Assembly: GCA_002354335.1 (NCBI GenBank)
Contig: DELI01000031.1
Coordinates: forward strand, 1-37,935
DNA: 37,935 bases
Direction of reading: 5' to 3'
Source of the DNA: Sphingobacterium sp. UBA2700
Lineage (GTDB): Bacteria > Bacteroidota > Bacteroidia > Sphingobacteriales > Sphingobacteriaceae
Positions 1-8,429 of the stretch are shown piece by piece. How positions within the stretch are numbered: position 1 is the stretch's first letter; each line of letters begins with the position of its first letter. The notes beneath the pieces were generated by a model. It searched no databases and was not told the origin of the DNA. It saw nothing but the letters and a program-made list of their open reading frames with translations. The position numbers were made by a program, and so were the translations under genes.

Positions 1-23
1 TTTTTAGACACCTTCTTTTTATG

Positions 24-596
24 CTATAGCGCCCATGCTTTATCGCCCTTCTTATACGGATAGTTTCCATCGTATTTTCCAGGGATTTTCACATAACGCA
101 ATGCTTTCTTCATACCTACCTCCGAAGTAAAGAATCCCGTTAAAGTCAATTGCTTCAACATCGTGAAGAAATGGTTTGCATCTTCCTCCTTCTTATTCGT
201 TTGGTAATCTTTAGCTTCTTTGTCGTATGTATTCACGAATTGAAGTTTCTCTTCAGGAGTCAATTCTAAGAATCCTTTCTTGAATTCCTTCTTCGCGCGT
301 GCTTCCACGCCATTAAGACCGTCTAAGAACGATTTTTGATCTTTCTCATCATAACAGTCGCGAATCATCACCGGGATAAATTCGCCCACACCCGCTTCTT
401 TAGCACCTGGCGTAGAAGTTTTAGGAAGAATAGCTTCTGCTAATTCGCCTAAGTAATCTGTTGTTTCAGCCTCAAATAAGGTAGCCACATCTTTAGATGC
501 CGGACGAGTACAACCCTCTAAAAACAGGTTTGCACCGATAACCGAACCACCCATAATAAAGGCTACACGTTTTAACGCTTCTCTTCTATTCATCAT
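24..596 (-). CDS. Gluconate 2-dehydrogenase subunit 3-like Tat lipoprotein
   Basis: A 190-aa exported protein of the gluconate 2-dehydrogenase subunit 3 family. These are small partner subunits of membrane-bound flavin (GMC) dehydrogenases and are thought to help export and stabilise the large subunit. The N-terminus carries a twin-arginine motif (NRREALK), a hydrophobic stretch and a lipobox-like FLEGC with Cys at residue 29, so it is probably a Tat-exported, lipid-anchored protein. Two ATGs lie side by side at the start (596 and 593). It is the last visible gene of the unit that starts at 5002, 14 bp after the Gfo/Idh/MocA gene, and the GMC enzyme two genes upstream is its obvious partner. 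The family call rests on overall resemblance and context. Only 23 bp follow the stop before the window edge, so further genes of the operon cannot be seen. Confidence 0.8.
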   Translation of the reverse strand: MMNRREALKRVAFIMGGSVIGANLFLEGCTRPASKDVATLFEAETTDYLGELAEAILPKTSTPGAKEAGVGEFIPVMIRDCYDEKDQKSFLDGLNGVEARAKKEFKKGFLELTPEEKLQFVNTYDKEAKDYQTNKKEEDANHFFTMLKQLTLTGFFTSEVGMKKALRYVKIPGKYDGNYPYKKGDKAWAL

Positions 597-610
597 CTTC
601 TTATACCTTG

Positions 611-2035
611 TTAAAATGAATAATTAATTTCCCATCCCGGGCGATATTGACGTTTCACAAATTGGTTGACGATATCAAAGTTCGTTACTTTCATATTATC
701 ATTGTCCCAAAGTAGTTTCAAGTTACGTCCAGGGTATTTACCATCGATACGCATGTCAGCACCACGAATCGCCAAATTCGCCATCAATAAAGCTTCGGTC
801 AATGGTCCTGAAATTTCAAACGGTGCACTCACCTCTTTCTTACCGTATCCTGCAATACAAGCTTCTACCCACTGTGCGTAGTGTCCACTAGCCTTTCCAG
901 GTACACGAGCATACTTCATCGCCACGTTTTCCTTACGTGTAGTCGGCAATAGGCGTGCTTTATCACCATAAGTATCTGCTAATACTTTTCCTTTTGTACC
1001 GACCATCAAGATACCGTTTCCACCATCACCAAAGATTTCATTTGGTTCTAGTTCTTCCGGACGTGCAGGTTGAATTCCGCCGTCCATCCAGTGCAGGGTA
1101 ACCGGACCTTGCGTTCTTGCTGCTTTCGGGAAAGTCATGGTCGCATGGCTCGACGGCGGGCAGCTCTCTGGGAAGTATCCGCGTTTAAACTCATCCACAT
1201 AGACAGAACCTACAGATGCCTGTACATCCTGCAAATAAGACAAGCCTAATACGCTGAAAGGAACTTCCAGTAGGTGGCAACCCATATCGCCTAATGCGCC
1301 GGTTCCATAATCCCACCAGCCACGCCAGTTAAATGGAACCAATTTTTCGATGTAGTCTTTCTGAGGAGCCGTTCCTAACCATAGATCCCAGTCCAATTCT
1401 TTCGGAACAGGTGCCTTTTGAGTAGGCCATTGAATACCTTGAGGCCATACCGGGCGATCGGTCCAACAGTACACCGTATGAACATCACCAATAAGACCTG
1501 CTTCATACCATTCACGGATTTCGCGAGGACCATCATTTGATGCACCTTGGTTACCCATCTGTGTAACGACTTTATATTTTTTAGCGGCATGAGTCAATAC
1601 CCTTGCTTCCCAAATATCGTGGGTCAGAGGTTTCTGAACATATACGTGCTTTCCTAACTGCATTGCTGCCAGCGCCTGGATCGCATGGTTATGATCGGGT
1701 GTGGAAACCGAAACAGCATCAATGTGCTTGTGTTCCTTATCCAACATTTCTCTGAAATCTTTATAGAATTTTGCTTTCGGGAATCGCTTAACCGAATTGG
1801 CAGCGCGACGTTGATCTACATCACATAAGTATGCCAGTTCCGCTTTTCCGCTGTCTGCAAACGATTTGATGTCGCTCTCTCCTTTTCCCCCAACACCAAT
1901 ACCTGCAACAATCAAACGGTCGCTAGGCGCTAGAAAGCCTGATCCACCTAAGACATGACGAGGAACGATGCTAAAGCCCGCAGCCGCGATGGCTGTGTTC
2001 TTTAGAAAATCCCTTCTTGAATTGTTATTACTCAT
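611..2035 (-). CDS. Gfo/Idh/MocA family oxidoreductase, Tat-exported
   Basis: A 474-aa NAD(P)-dependent oxidoreductase of the Gfo/Idh/MocA family. The leader has a clear twin-arginine motif (SRRDFLK, residues 6-12) and a hydrophobic core, so it is predicted to be exported folded, with its cofactor bound. The mature part starts with a Rossmann nucleotide-binding loop (GIGVGGKG, about 45-52). It has the conserved QKP at about 134-136, equivalent to the family's EKP with the catalytic Lys, and a GDMGCH segment further on that contributes to the active site. It sits between the GMC enzyme (19 bp upstream) and the subunit-3 lipoprotein (14 bp downstream), so it is probably cotranscribed. Family members of this exported type act on sugars, glycosides or inositols. 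A glycoside 3-dehydrogenase role is an inference from the neighbours. Confidence 0.85.
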   Translation of the reverse strand: MSNNNSRRDFLKNTAIAAAGFSIVPRHVLGGSGFLAPSDRLIVAGIGVGGKGESDIKSFADSGKAELAYLCDVDQRRAANSVKRFPKAKFYKDFREMLDKEHKHIDAVSVSTPDHNHAIQALAAMQLGKHVYVQKPLTHDIWEARVLTHAAKKYKVVTQMGNQGASNDGPREIREWYEAGLIGDVHTVYCWTDRPVWPQGIQWPTQKAPVPKELDWDLWLGTAPQKDYIEKLVPFNWRGWWDYGTGALGDMGCHLLEVPFSVLGLSYLQDVQASVGSVYVDEFKRGYFPESCPPSSHATMTFPKAARTQGPVTLHWMDGGIQPARPEELEPNEIFGDGGNGILMVGTKGKVLADTYGDKARLLPTTRKENVAMKYARVPGKASGHYAQWVEACIAGYGKKEVSAPFEISGPLTEALLMANLAIRGADMRIDGKYPGRNLKLLWDNDNMKVTNFDIVNQFVKRQYRPGWEINYSF

Positions 2036-2054
2036 AATATACGGTTTAGTTCAA

Positions 2055-3740
2055 TTAGATATTTCCTTTCTTAAGCTCGCTTACCGCATGGTCAACCGCT
2101 CTGGCCGTTAATGCCATATAAGTAAGTGATGGATTCACACAGCCCGCAGAAGTCATCGCAGCACCATCCGTTACATAAACGTTTGTCGCATCCCAAACTT
2201 GATTGTGCTTGTTCAATACGGAAGTTTTCGGATCCAAGCCCATACGCGCTGTTCCCATTTCGTGAATACCCATCCCGAAGTTGTATCCTCCATCGTAAGT
2301 ACTAACGTCTTTCAGTCCGATTGCTTCCAACATATCCTTCATTTCCTCGGCCATATCCTTACGCATCTTAAGCTCATTATCTCTCAGCTCCATATCCATC
2401 GCCAAGACTGGCAATCCCCATTTATCCTTCACCTCCTTGTCAAGGAAAATACGGTTTTCATGGTAGGGAAGGATTTCTCCGAATGCAGTGAATCCTGCCG
2501 TCCAGTTCCCTGGTTCGCAAAGTGCATCCTTCCATTCGCCACCAACAGCCATCTCGGCAATCTCGCCCGACCATCTTCCACGTCCAGCAGATCCTTGATA
2601 ACCGAAGCCACGAACATAATCACGTTGTTTCGTGTCAGAAGGAATATTCACAAAGCGAGGAACATATAAGCCGGTCGGACGACGGCCAAACATATATTTA
2701 TCTTCGAATCCTTCTACACGTCCGCTTGCGCCTAAACGGAAATGGTGGTCCATTGCATTGTGACCTAACTCGCCAGAACTACTTCCTAATCCACCTTCCC
2801 ATACATCCGTAGCCGAGTTCATCAACACCCAGGTCGAGTTGAACGCCGAGGCACAAACGAATATAACTTTCGCAAAGAATTCGTATGTTTTGTTTGTTTC
2901 TGCGTCGATAATCTCTACGCCTTTTGCCTTCTTCGTGTCCTTATCGTAGATAATCTTCGTTACGATAGAAAACGGACGAAGGGTTAAGTTTCCTGTTTTC
3001 ATTGCCGGTGGCAATGTTGAAGATTGTGTAGAAAAGTATCCTCCGAAGTTACAGCCTAACCAACATTGGTTTTGATATTGACAGTTGATACGTCCGGTAT
3101 GTGGTTTGGTGATATTTGCCGTACGCCCCATGATGAAGTGACGACTACCACCGTATTGTTTCTTAATGCGTTCAGCTAAGTCTTTTTCAACAAAGTTGAA
3201 CTCCATAGCTGGTAAGAAATCACCGTCTGGAAGCACATCTAGTCCGTCGCGATTACCTGAAATACCTGCCCATTTTTCTGCATAGCTATACCAAGGTGCA
3301 ATATCTTTATAACGGATCGGCCAATCAACACCGTGTCCATCCTTTGCATTTGCTTCAAAGTCTAAATCACCTAAACGGTAACTCTGACGACCCCACATCA
3401 ATGAACGGCCGCCTACATGATATCCTCTGAACCAGTCAAAACGCTTCTTCTCTACATAAGGGCTTTCTTTCTCGTTCACCCAAAAGTCTAGGTTCTTTTC
3501 ATTTAACGCGTAATCACGTTTCAGAACCGGATAATCCGCTTCCATTTGCTTGGTCCTACCGCCACGATGAGGGTATTCCCAAGTATCCTTATTTGCATGG
3601 TAATCCTTTACGTGCTCCACATTGCGACCACGTTCTAACATGATTGTTTTCAGACCTTTCTCAGTTAGCTCCTTAGCCGCCCAACCGCCGCTAATACCTG
3701 ATCCGATAACAATGGCATCATAAACATTATTCTCTACCAT
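2055..3740 (-). CDS. GMC family FAD-dependent oxidoreductase with probable 3Fe-4S motif
   Basis: A 561-aa GMC (glucose-methanol-choline) oxidoreductase that oxidises a sugar or alcohol group and passes electrons to another protein. Residues 8-20 contain the FAD-binding GxGxxG (Gly13, 15, 18). The C-terminal active-site block holds His493 (HEMGTARMG) and Asn536 (CVNPSLT), the His/Asn pair typical of FAD-dependent sugar dehydrogenases. Cys220, Cys226 and Cys230 form C-x5-C-x3-C, the pattern that binds a 3Fe-4S cluster in the bacterial FAD-glucose dehydrogenase alpha subunit. No signal peptide is evident, so export would depend on a partner with a Tat leader, as known for this family; the lipoprotein at 24-596 fits that role. 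It follows the MFS gene by 11 bp. The substrate cannot be read from sequence. Glucoside 3-dehydrogenase, gluconate dehydrogenase-like and sorbitol dehydrogenase-like roles are all possible. Confidence 0.88.
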   Translation of the reverse strand: MVENNVYDAIVIGSGISGGWAAKELTEKGLKTIMLERGRNVEHVKDYHANKDTWEYPHRGGRTKQMEADYPVLKRDYALNEKNLDFWVNEKESPYVEKKRFDWFRGYHVGGRSLMWGRQSYRLGDLDFEANAKDGHGVDWPIRYKDIAPWYSYAEKWAGISGNRDGLDVLPDGDFLPAMEFNFVEKDLAERIKKQYGGSRHFIMGRTANITKPHTGRINCQYQNQCWLGCNFGGYFSTQSSTLPPAMKTGNLTLRPFSIVTKIIYDKDTKKAKGVEIIDAETNKTYEFFAKVIFVCASAFNSTWVLMNSATDVWEGGLGSSSGELGHNAMDHHFRLGASGRVEGFEDKYMFGRRPTGLYVPRFVNIPSDTKQRDYVRGFGYQGSAGRGRWSGEIAEMAVGGEWKDALCEPGNWTAGFTAFGEILPYHENRIFLDKEVKDKWGLPVLAMDMELRDNELKMRKDMAEEMKDMLEAIGLKDVSTYDGGYNFGMGIHEMGTARMGLDPKTSVLNKHNQVWDATNVYVTDGAAMTSAGCVNPSLTYMALTARAVDHAVSELKKGNI

Positions 3741-3751
3741 TACTTTTTTAT

Positions 3752-5002
3752 TTAATTAGTTTCAGATTGATTTACAATGGTCTCTTTCTTGAAAAATACA
3801 AGGAAGATAAAAAATACTACTAAAGCAATTCCTGCAGGAACTACCCATAATTTATTCCAGAACAACGCTACATCTGCCGATTTAACGGTTTGATACATAT
3901 CGCTCACATATCCTGCTACCCAGAATCCGATCAATTGCCCAACACCGTAAGTCGCTAAAGTAATTAATCCCTGTGCAGCACTCTTATTGTCCTTACCCGC
4001 TTTTGAGTCGGTATAGATTTGCCCAGATACAAAGAAGAAATCATAACAGATACCGTGAAGCGCAATTCCTAATAACAACATAAAGGTTGCTTCGCCGGCG
4101 TCGCCATAAGCAAACAGTGCATAACGAATAACCCAAGCTAACATCCCTACGAGAATCGTGTTCTTGAAACCAAAACGCGTAAAGAAAACAGGCAATAATA
4201 AAAGACATAAAGCCTCCGAAATTTGGCCTATCGTCATCTTACCCGTCGGGTTTTCCAAACCTATTTCCGACAAGAATGGATTCGCATATTGATAATAGAA
4301 TGCCAATGGAATACAGATTAATATTGAGCAAACAAAGAACACCAAGAAATTTCTATCTTTTAAAAGCTTAATAGCATCTAATCCTAAAACTTTGGCAACA
4401 CTTTGCTTTTCGCCATTTTCATTCTTAACAGGAGGAGTTTTCGGCAATATAAAGCTGAACAAACCTAATACTAATGAACCAATAGACGCCATCAAGAAGG
4501 TATTTCTCAATAAGCCATCTTTAATTCCCTGGTCGGCATCCCATTTGAAAAGATAAGAAATTGAAAGTCCGGCAACAATCCATCCGATAGTTCCCCAGAT
4601 ACGGATATTAGAGAACTCCTTCTCTGGATTCTTCATCTGACGGAAGGAAACCGAGTTAACTAAGGATAGCGTCGGCATGTATAATAACATATAGCCTAAC
4701 ACATAAGGAAAGAAAGAGCCAATAGACTCACTTTGGTAAAGTTGGAACATTAGGAAGGCGCCAATAAGGTGCAGTACACCCAAGATGCGCTCTGCATTGA
4801 AGTAGCGGTCGGCAATCATCCCAATGATAAAAGGTGCTACGATAGCACCCCATGATTGTGTGGAGAAAACATTAGCGATTTCAAGTCCCGATGCGTTCAA
4901 GGTATTCCCTAAAAAGGTACCTAACGTCACGAACCAAGAGCCCCAAATAAAGAACTCCAGGAACATCATGAAGGATAGTTTAAATTTAATAGTTGATGAC
5001 AT
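3752..5002 (-). CDS. Nucleoside:H+ symporter-like MFS transporter
   Basis: A 416-aa inner-membrane protein with about 12 hydrophobic segments. It resembles the nucleoside:H+ symporter branch of the major facilitator superfamily (NupG/XapB-like); the opening KLSFMMFLEFFIWGSWFVTL is typical of Bacteroidota members. The E. coli relatives import nucleosides, but Bacteroidota homologues are often encoded with Gfo/Idh/MocA and sugar-isomerase genes. Here the likely cargo is the sugar or keto-sugar made by the exported oxidoreductases, which is an inference. It is the first gene of the second unit of the island, lies 11 bp before the GMC gene, and has a 17-bp palindrome about 45 bp upstream of its ATG. 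Confidence 0.8.
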   Translation of the reverse strand: MSSTIKFKLSFMMFLEFFIWGSWFVTLGTFLGNTLNASGLEIANVFSTQSWGAIVAPFIIGMIADRYFNAERILGVLHLIGAFLMFQLYQSESIGSFFPYVLGYMLLYMPTLSLVNSVSFRQMKNPEKEFSNIRIWGTIGWIVAGLSISYLFKWDADQGIKDGLLRNTFLMASIGSLVLGLFSFILPKTPPVKNENGEKQSVAKVLGLDAIKLLKDRNFLVFFVCSILICIPLAFYYQYANPFLSEIGLENPTGKMTIGQISEALCLLLLPVFFTRFGFKNTILVGMLAWVIRYALFAYGDAGEATFMLLLGIALHGICYDFFFVSGQIYTDSKAGKDNKSAAQGLITLATYGVGQLIGFWVAGYVSDMYQTVKSADVALFWNKLWVVPAGIALVVFFIFLVFFKKETIVNQSETN

Positions 5003-5045
5003 GTAATATAGGCTTATTTTAAATTTATGGTATTAAATATAGATA

Positions 5046-5062
5046 TTATAAACGGTTTATAA
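5046..5062. promoter_or_regulatory. 17-bp perfect palindrome, candidate operator
   Basis: TTATAAAC-G-GTTTATAA is symmetric over 8 + 1 + 8 bp. It lies in the 104-bp gap between the hydroxypyruvate-isomerase-like gene and the start of the MFS-GMC-Gfo unit, about 45 bp upstream of the MFS ATG. The central AAACGGTTT resembles the core of LacI-family operators. The same half-site (GTTTATAA) appears twice as a direct repeat at 8396-8403 and 8410-8417, just upstream of the other Gfo/Idh/MocA gene. No regulator gene is present in the window, so the binding protein is unknown. Confidence 0.45.
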
Positions 5063-5106
5063 AACAGGATAACGAATTTGTTAGCTGCTCCTAAATAGGT
5101 TTAGCA

Positions 5107-6030
5107 CTAGAAAGAATCCACTTCTCTATAGGCTGCTACTAGCGCTTGTTCGCCTTCTTTGCCAGATTTAGACATGCCATGCTCCATCCCTACGATCCCC
5201 TTGTACCCCTTTTGATGCAACCATTTAAATACATTCTTATAGTTGATTTCTCCAGTTGTTGGTTCTTTACGTCCAGGATTGTCACCTACTTGGATATATC
5301 CAATCTCACTCCAGCATAAATCCATCAGGTTGATTAGGTTTCCTTCATTCTTTTGTTGGTGATATGCATCGTAAAGAATCTTTACGGATGGACTACCTAC
5401 TGCTTTACAGATCTCGTATGTCTGATCCGTAAAACGTAGGAAAAGGTCCGGTGTATCACTTAGAGGCTCTAAGACCATCGTTAAACCATGTGGTTCGAAA
5501 ATTTCAGCACCACGCTTCAACGCTTCCACCACATTGGCTGTCTGCACGCCCATTGGAAGTTTTCTTGCAAAGTCTCCCGGAACAACAGTCGCCCATTTGG
5601 CATTACAACGCTTAGCGATTTCTACGGAGTCGCGGCATCCTTTCAGGAAGATATCAACAAACTCCTGCTTACCAGCGGCAAGGGAATTAGCACCATTTCC
5701 GCCCTTAGGAACAACAAACACCCCCATGCGCATACCCAACTTGGCTAGCAAATCTCCAATTTTCTTTTGTTCATCCACCGAGCGCGATGGCATTCCGTTA
5801 TCTTCGATACTGCGGAATCCCAGATCGTGCATATATTTTATCTCATCAAGAAAGTTCTTTCCGGCGCTAGTGCTAAACATCCCTTGATGGGGCGCGTAGT
5901 CTAGTTTAAATGGTTGATTCACTGCCTGTGTACTCTTTTCCTTGGTTGAAGTACCGGCAACCGCCGTCCCACCCAATAAAGTACCGCCAACAAGCATGGA
6001 ACTGTTCTTTAAGAATTCTGATCTTTTCAT
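5107..6030 (-). CDS. Hydroxypyruvate isomerase-like TIM-barrel protein, exported
   Basis: A 307-aa xylose-isomerase-like TIM barrel closest to the hydroxypyruvate isomerase group. Candidate metal ligands are Glu188 (LEPLSD), Asp221 (YDAYHQQ), Gln247 (YIQVGDNPGR) and Glu283 (GMEHG). The block NPGRKEPTTGEINY matches the signature of that family. The N-terminus (MKRSEFLKNSSMLVGGTLLGG) looks like a Tat leader but has KR in place of RR, so Tat export is probable rather than certain. Exported proteins of this type accompany Gfo/Idh/MocA enzymes in Bacteroidota and can act as isomerases or as lyases on 3-keto-glycosides, and a literal hydroxypyruvate isomerase role is unlikely for an exported protein. 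It is the last gene of the unit starting at 9395, 37 bp after apbE. Confidence 0.8.
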   Translation of the reverse strand: MKRSEFLKNSSMLVGGTLLGGTAVAGTSTKEKSTQAVNQPFKLDYAPHQGMFSTSAGKNFLDEIKYMHDLGFRSIEDNGMPSRSVDEQKKIGDLLAKLGMRMGVFVVPKGGNGANSLAAGKQEFVDIFLKGCRDSVEIAKRCNAKWATVVPGDFARKLPMGVQTANVVEALKRGAEIFEPHGLTMVLEPLSDTPDLFLRFTDQTYEICKAVGSPSVKILYDAYHQQKNEGNLINLMDLCWSEIGYIQVGDNPGRKEPTTGEINYKNVFKWLHQKGYKGIVGMEHGMSKSGKEGEQALVAAYREVDSF

Positions 6031-6067
6031 GTAGGATTAAGTTTAAGTTGTTTTCAGCACCAGAGTG

Positions 6068-7075
6068 CTAGTTGGTTATTATGTATTTGGAAAACCCTTT
6101 GGAATACGCCTCTCTAACGACCCCATTATCCAAATACAGTAAATAAATATCAATTTTATTTTTCGAATTCGCAAATGCGACAGCATCCTCAGGTTTCATC
6201 GCCATAAAGACATTATCCAACGCATCTGCATCCATCGCATTCTCTGCAATCACCGTCACGGTTATAATAGATGATTTCAATGGATAGCCTGTTTTAGCAT
6301 CCATATGATGCGAAAAACGATAGTTATTTACCGTGCGATACTTCTCATAGCTCCCCGACGTAGTCACCGCCTTGTTATGTAGAGAAATGATATAATTCCT
6401 CTGCTCCCTGGTCTCGTCAGGACGCTGTATTAACACTTTATAAGGCTCGTTTTCCGGCTTATAACCATGCGTCCGAATCTCCCCACCTACTTCCACTAGG
6501 AATGATTTAATTTTCTTCGATAAAAAGAAATCGTAAAGCACATCAACGGTATAACCTTGTGCAATGCCGTTTAAATCAATCTGCACGCGTTTGTCCTTTT
6601 TCCGCAGCCGATTGCCTTTGATTGCTAATTTATCCATTCCAACGAATGTCAAAGCATCTTTAACCGCATTAGAATCTGGTATACCGACTGTCTTTTCAGG
6701 TCCGAATCCCCATAATGAAACCAACGGTTTCACCGTGATATCAAATATCCCCTTTGAAAGTTTATTGATTTGAAAAGATTTTTTAAGCACCGTCCGCATG
6801 TGATGATCCATCACAATCTCGCTACACGTATCGGAATTGAACTTGCTGATTAGGGAATTTGGTTTATAAAGCGACATTGACTGATCAATGACCTGAAATA
6901 TACTGTCCAACTGTGCTTTCTTTACTCGCTCGTCGTTGGCATAATAGCTAACAGTGTAGGTCGTTCCTTGGGCATAACCTTCCACGTTGAATCGCTGTAA
7001 ACCAGAAATTGGCTGTTGCGCGAAGGCACAACAACCAATTCCCATTATGCCGATTAGACTGAACCAGTTTAACAC
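6068..7075 (-). CDS. apbE: FAD:protein FMN transferase (ApbE family), exported
   Basis: A 335-aa ApbE protein, which attaches FMN covalently to Thr or Ser of extracytoplasmic flavoproteins. The family motifs are all present: DLNGIAQGYTVD (167-178), VEVGGEI (194-200), TTSGSY (238-243), HHMDAKTGYP (256-265) and DADALDN (282-288), which include the Mg and FAD ligands. The start is GTG at 7075, only 5 bp after the stop of the preceding Gfo/Idh/MocA gene. The next internal ATG would remove most of the signal peptide. The signal peptide ends near CAFAQ, suggesting a secreted periplasmic protein. The oddity is its place in a sugar-oxidation operon: no protein in the window carries a recognisable ApbE acceptor motif, so its substrate must lie elsewhere or be atypical. 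Confidence 0.9.
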   Translation of the reverse strand: MLNWFSLIGIMGIGCCAFAQQPISGLQRFNVEGYAQGTTYTVSYYANDERVKKAQLDSIFQVIDQSMSLYKPNSLISKFNSDTCSEIVMDHHMRTVLKKSFQINKLSKGIFDITVKPLVSLWGFGPEKTVGIPDSNAVKDALTFVGMDKLAIKGNRLRKKDKRVQIDLNGIAQGYTVDVLYDFFLSKKIKSFLVEVGGEIRTHGYKPENEPYKVLIQRPDETREQRNYIISLHNKAVTTSGSYEKYRTVNNYRFSHHMDAKTGYPLKSSIITVTVIAENAMDADALDNVFMAMKPEDAVAFANSKNKIDIYLLYLDNGVVREAYSKGFSKYIITN

Positions 7076-7080
7076 GGCTG

Positions 7081-8394
7081 TTAGATATATTTTTCTACAT
7101 CATGGCCAGGGACAGCAACCGGGTAGAACCCGTCTGCATTTGGAACCACCTTAGGCATAGCATCCCACGCTAGGCGATCAGGCATCAAATCAATATTAGA
7201 TTTCATTGCCTCATCCCATTTAATAACTTTACCAGTATAGACTGCGATACGACCGATAATACCTGCTAAGCTACTGTACGCACCGTATTCAGCATTATCA
7301 AATTTGTATTCACCTTTCGCGATCGCTTCAAATAATTCCTTATGCTCTTGCTGATATGGGTTCGGATTCCCTTTAGTGTTATGTCTGTAAATCTCTTTAC
7401 CTTGCGCATCCCAAAGAACAGCTTGGTTGCTCGCGGATAGATAAACACGTCCCTTAGTTGCTTGGAACGTCTCATCCACACGGTTGGAAATCCCTTCGAA
7501 GTGGCGACATTGGCTGTATACCACCGTACCATCATCGTAGGTCATTTCTAAAGCGAAATTATCATAGATCTCACCATACTCTTTACCTGTTCTGTGCGCT
7601 CTGGAACCTGTACCTTGGATAGAAACCGGATATTTGCCCTTCACCCAGTTTGCGATGTCGATATTGTGAACATGCTGTTCAACGATATGGTCACCACATA
7701 ACCAGTTAAAATAATACCAGTTACGCATTTGGTATTCCATCTCGGTCTGTCCCGGTTTGCGCGGACGAACCCAAACACCACCGCTGTTCCAGTACACTTG
7801 TCCGGATACTACATCGCCGATTGCCCCATCATGAATACGTTGGATAGCCTCGCGATAGTTATTTTGATAACGACGCTGTAATCCAACAACGACATTTAAT
7901 TTCTTACGTTTTGCTTCTTTAGCAGTTTCCAATACACTGCGAACACCTGGAATATCCGTCGCAACGGCTTTCTCCATGAAGACATGTTTGCCAGCGCGAA
8001 TAGCCTCAGCAAAATGAACCGGGCGGAAACCTGGAGGCGTCGTCAATAAAACAACATCAGCATCCGCAATTGCCGCTTTATATCCGTCAAAACCTACATA
8101 CTTACGGCTATCCGGAACATTCACTTTATCACCAAATTTCTCTTTTAAGGTCGCGTATGTTTTATCCAAATTATCCTTGAAAGCATCCGCCATAGCTACT
8201 AATTGAATGTTCTGTCCAGAGGCAAAAGCGTCAAATGCAGCACCTGTTCCGCGGCCACCGCAACCAATTAAAGCGATCTTGATCACATCGCTCCCAGCTG
8301 CAAATACTTTTCCTACTACCCCACTTGTCAATGCCGCTGCACCCACAAGGCCCGATGAAGATTTAATAAATCCTCTACGATTTAGATTTTCCAT
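7081..8394 (-). CDS. Gfo/Idh/MocA family oxidoreductase, Tat-exported (second copy)
   Basis: A 437-aa Gfo/Idh/MocA oxidoreductase, clearly different from the copy at 611-2035. The leader has NRRGFIK (residues 5-11) followed by a hydrophobic segment, a standard Tat signal. The Rossmann loop is ALIGCGGRGTGA (41-52). The EKP motif reads EKA (141-143), so the catalytic-site Lys is kept but the Pro is lost. The HVHNIDIANW block (241-250) supplies the conserved His/Asp residues. It lies 35 bp after the FGE-fold gene and 5 bp before apbE, so it is probably in one transcript. A sugar or glycoside dehydrogenase or keto-sugar reductase role follows from family and context. The substrate is unknown. Confidence 0.87.
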   Translation of the reverse strand: MENLNRRGFIKSSSGLVGAAALTSGVVGKVFAAGSDVIKIALIGCGGRGTGAAFDAFASGQNIQLVAMADAFKDNLDKTYATLKEKFGDKVNVPDSRKYVGFDGYKAAIADADVVLLTTPPGFRPVHFAEAIRAGKHVFMEKAVATDIPGVRSVLETAKEAKRKKLNVVVGLQRRYQNNYREAIQRIHDGAIGDVVSGQVYWNSGGVWVRPRKPGQTEMEYQMRNWYYFNWLCGDHIVEQHVHNIDIANWVKGKYPVSIQGTGSRAHRTGKEYGEIYDNFALEMTYDDGTVVYSQCRHFEGISNRVDETFQATKGRVYLSASNQAVLWDAQGKEIYRHNTKGNPNPYQQEHKELFEAIAKGEYKFDNAEYGAYSSLAGIIGRIAVYTGKVIKWDEAMKSNIDLMPDRLAWDAMPKVVPNADGFYPVAVPGHDVEKYI

Positions 8395-8429
8395 GGTTTA
8401 TAATGTATTGTTTATAATTGTTTCTTTTC

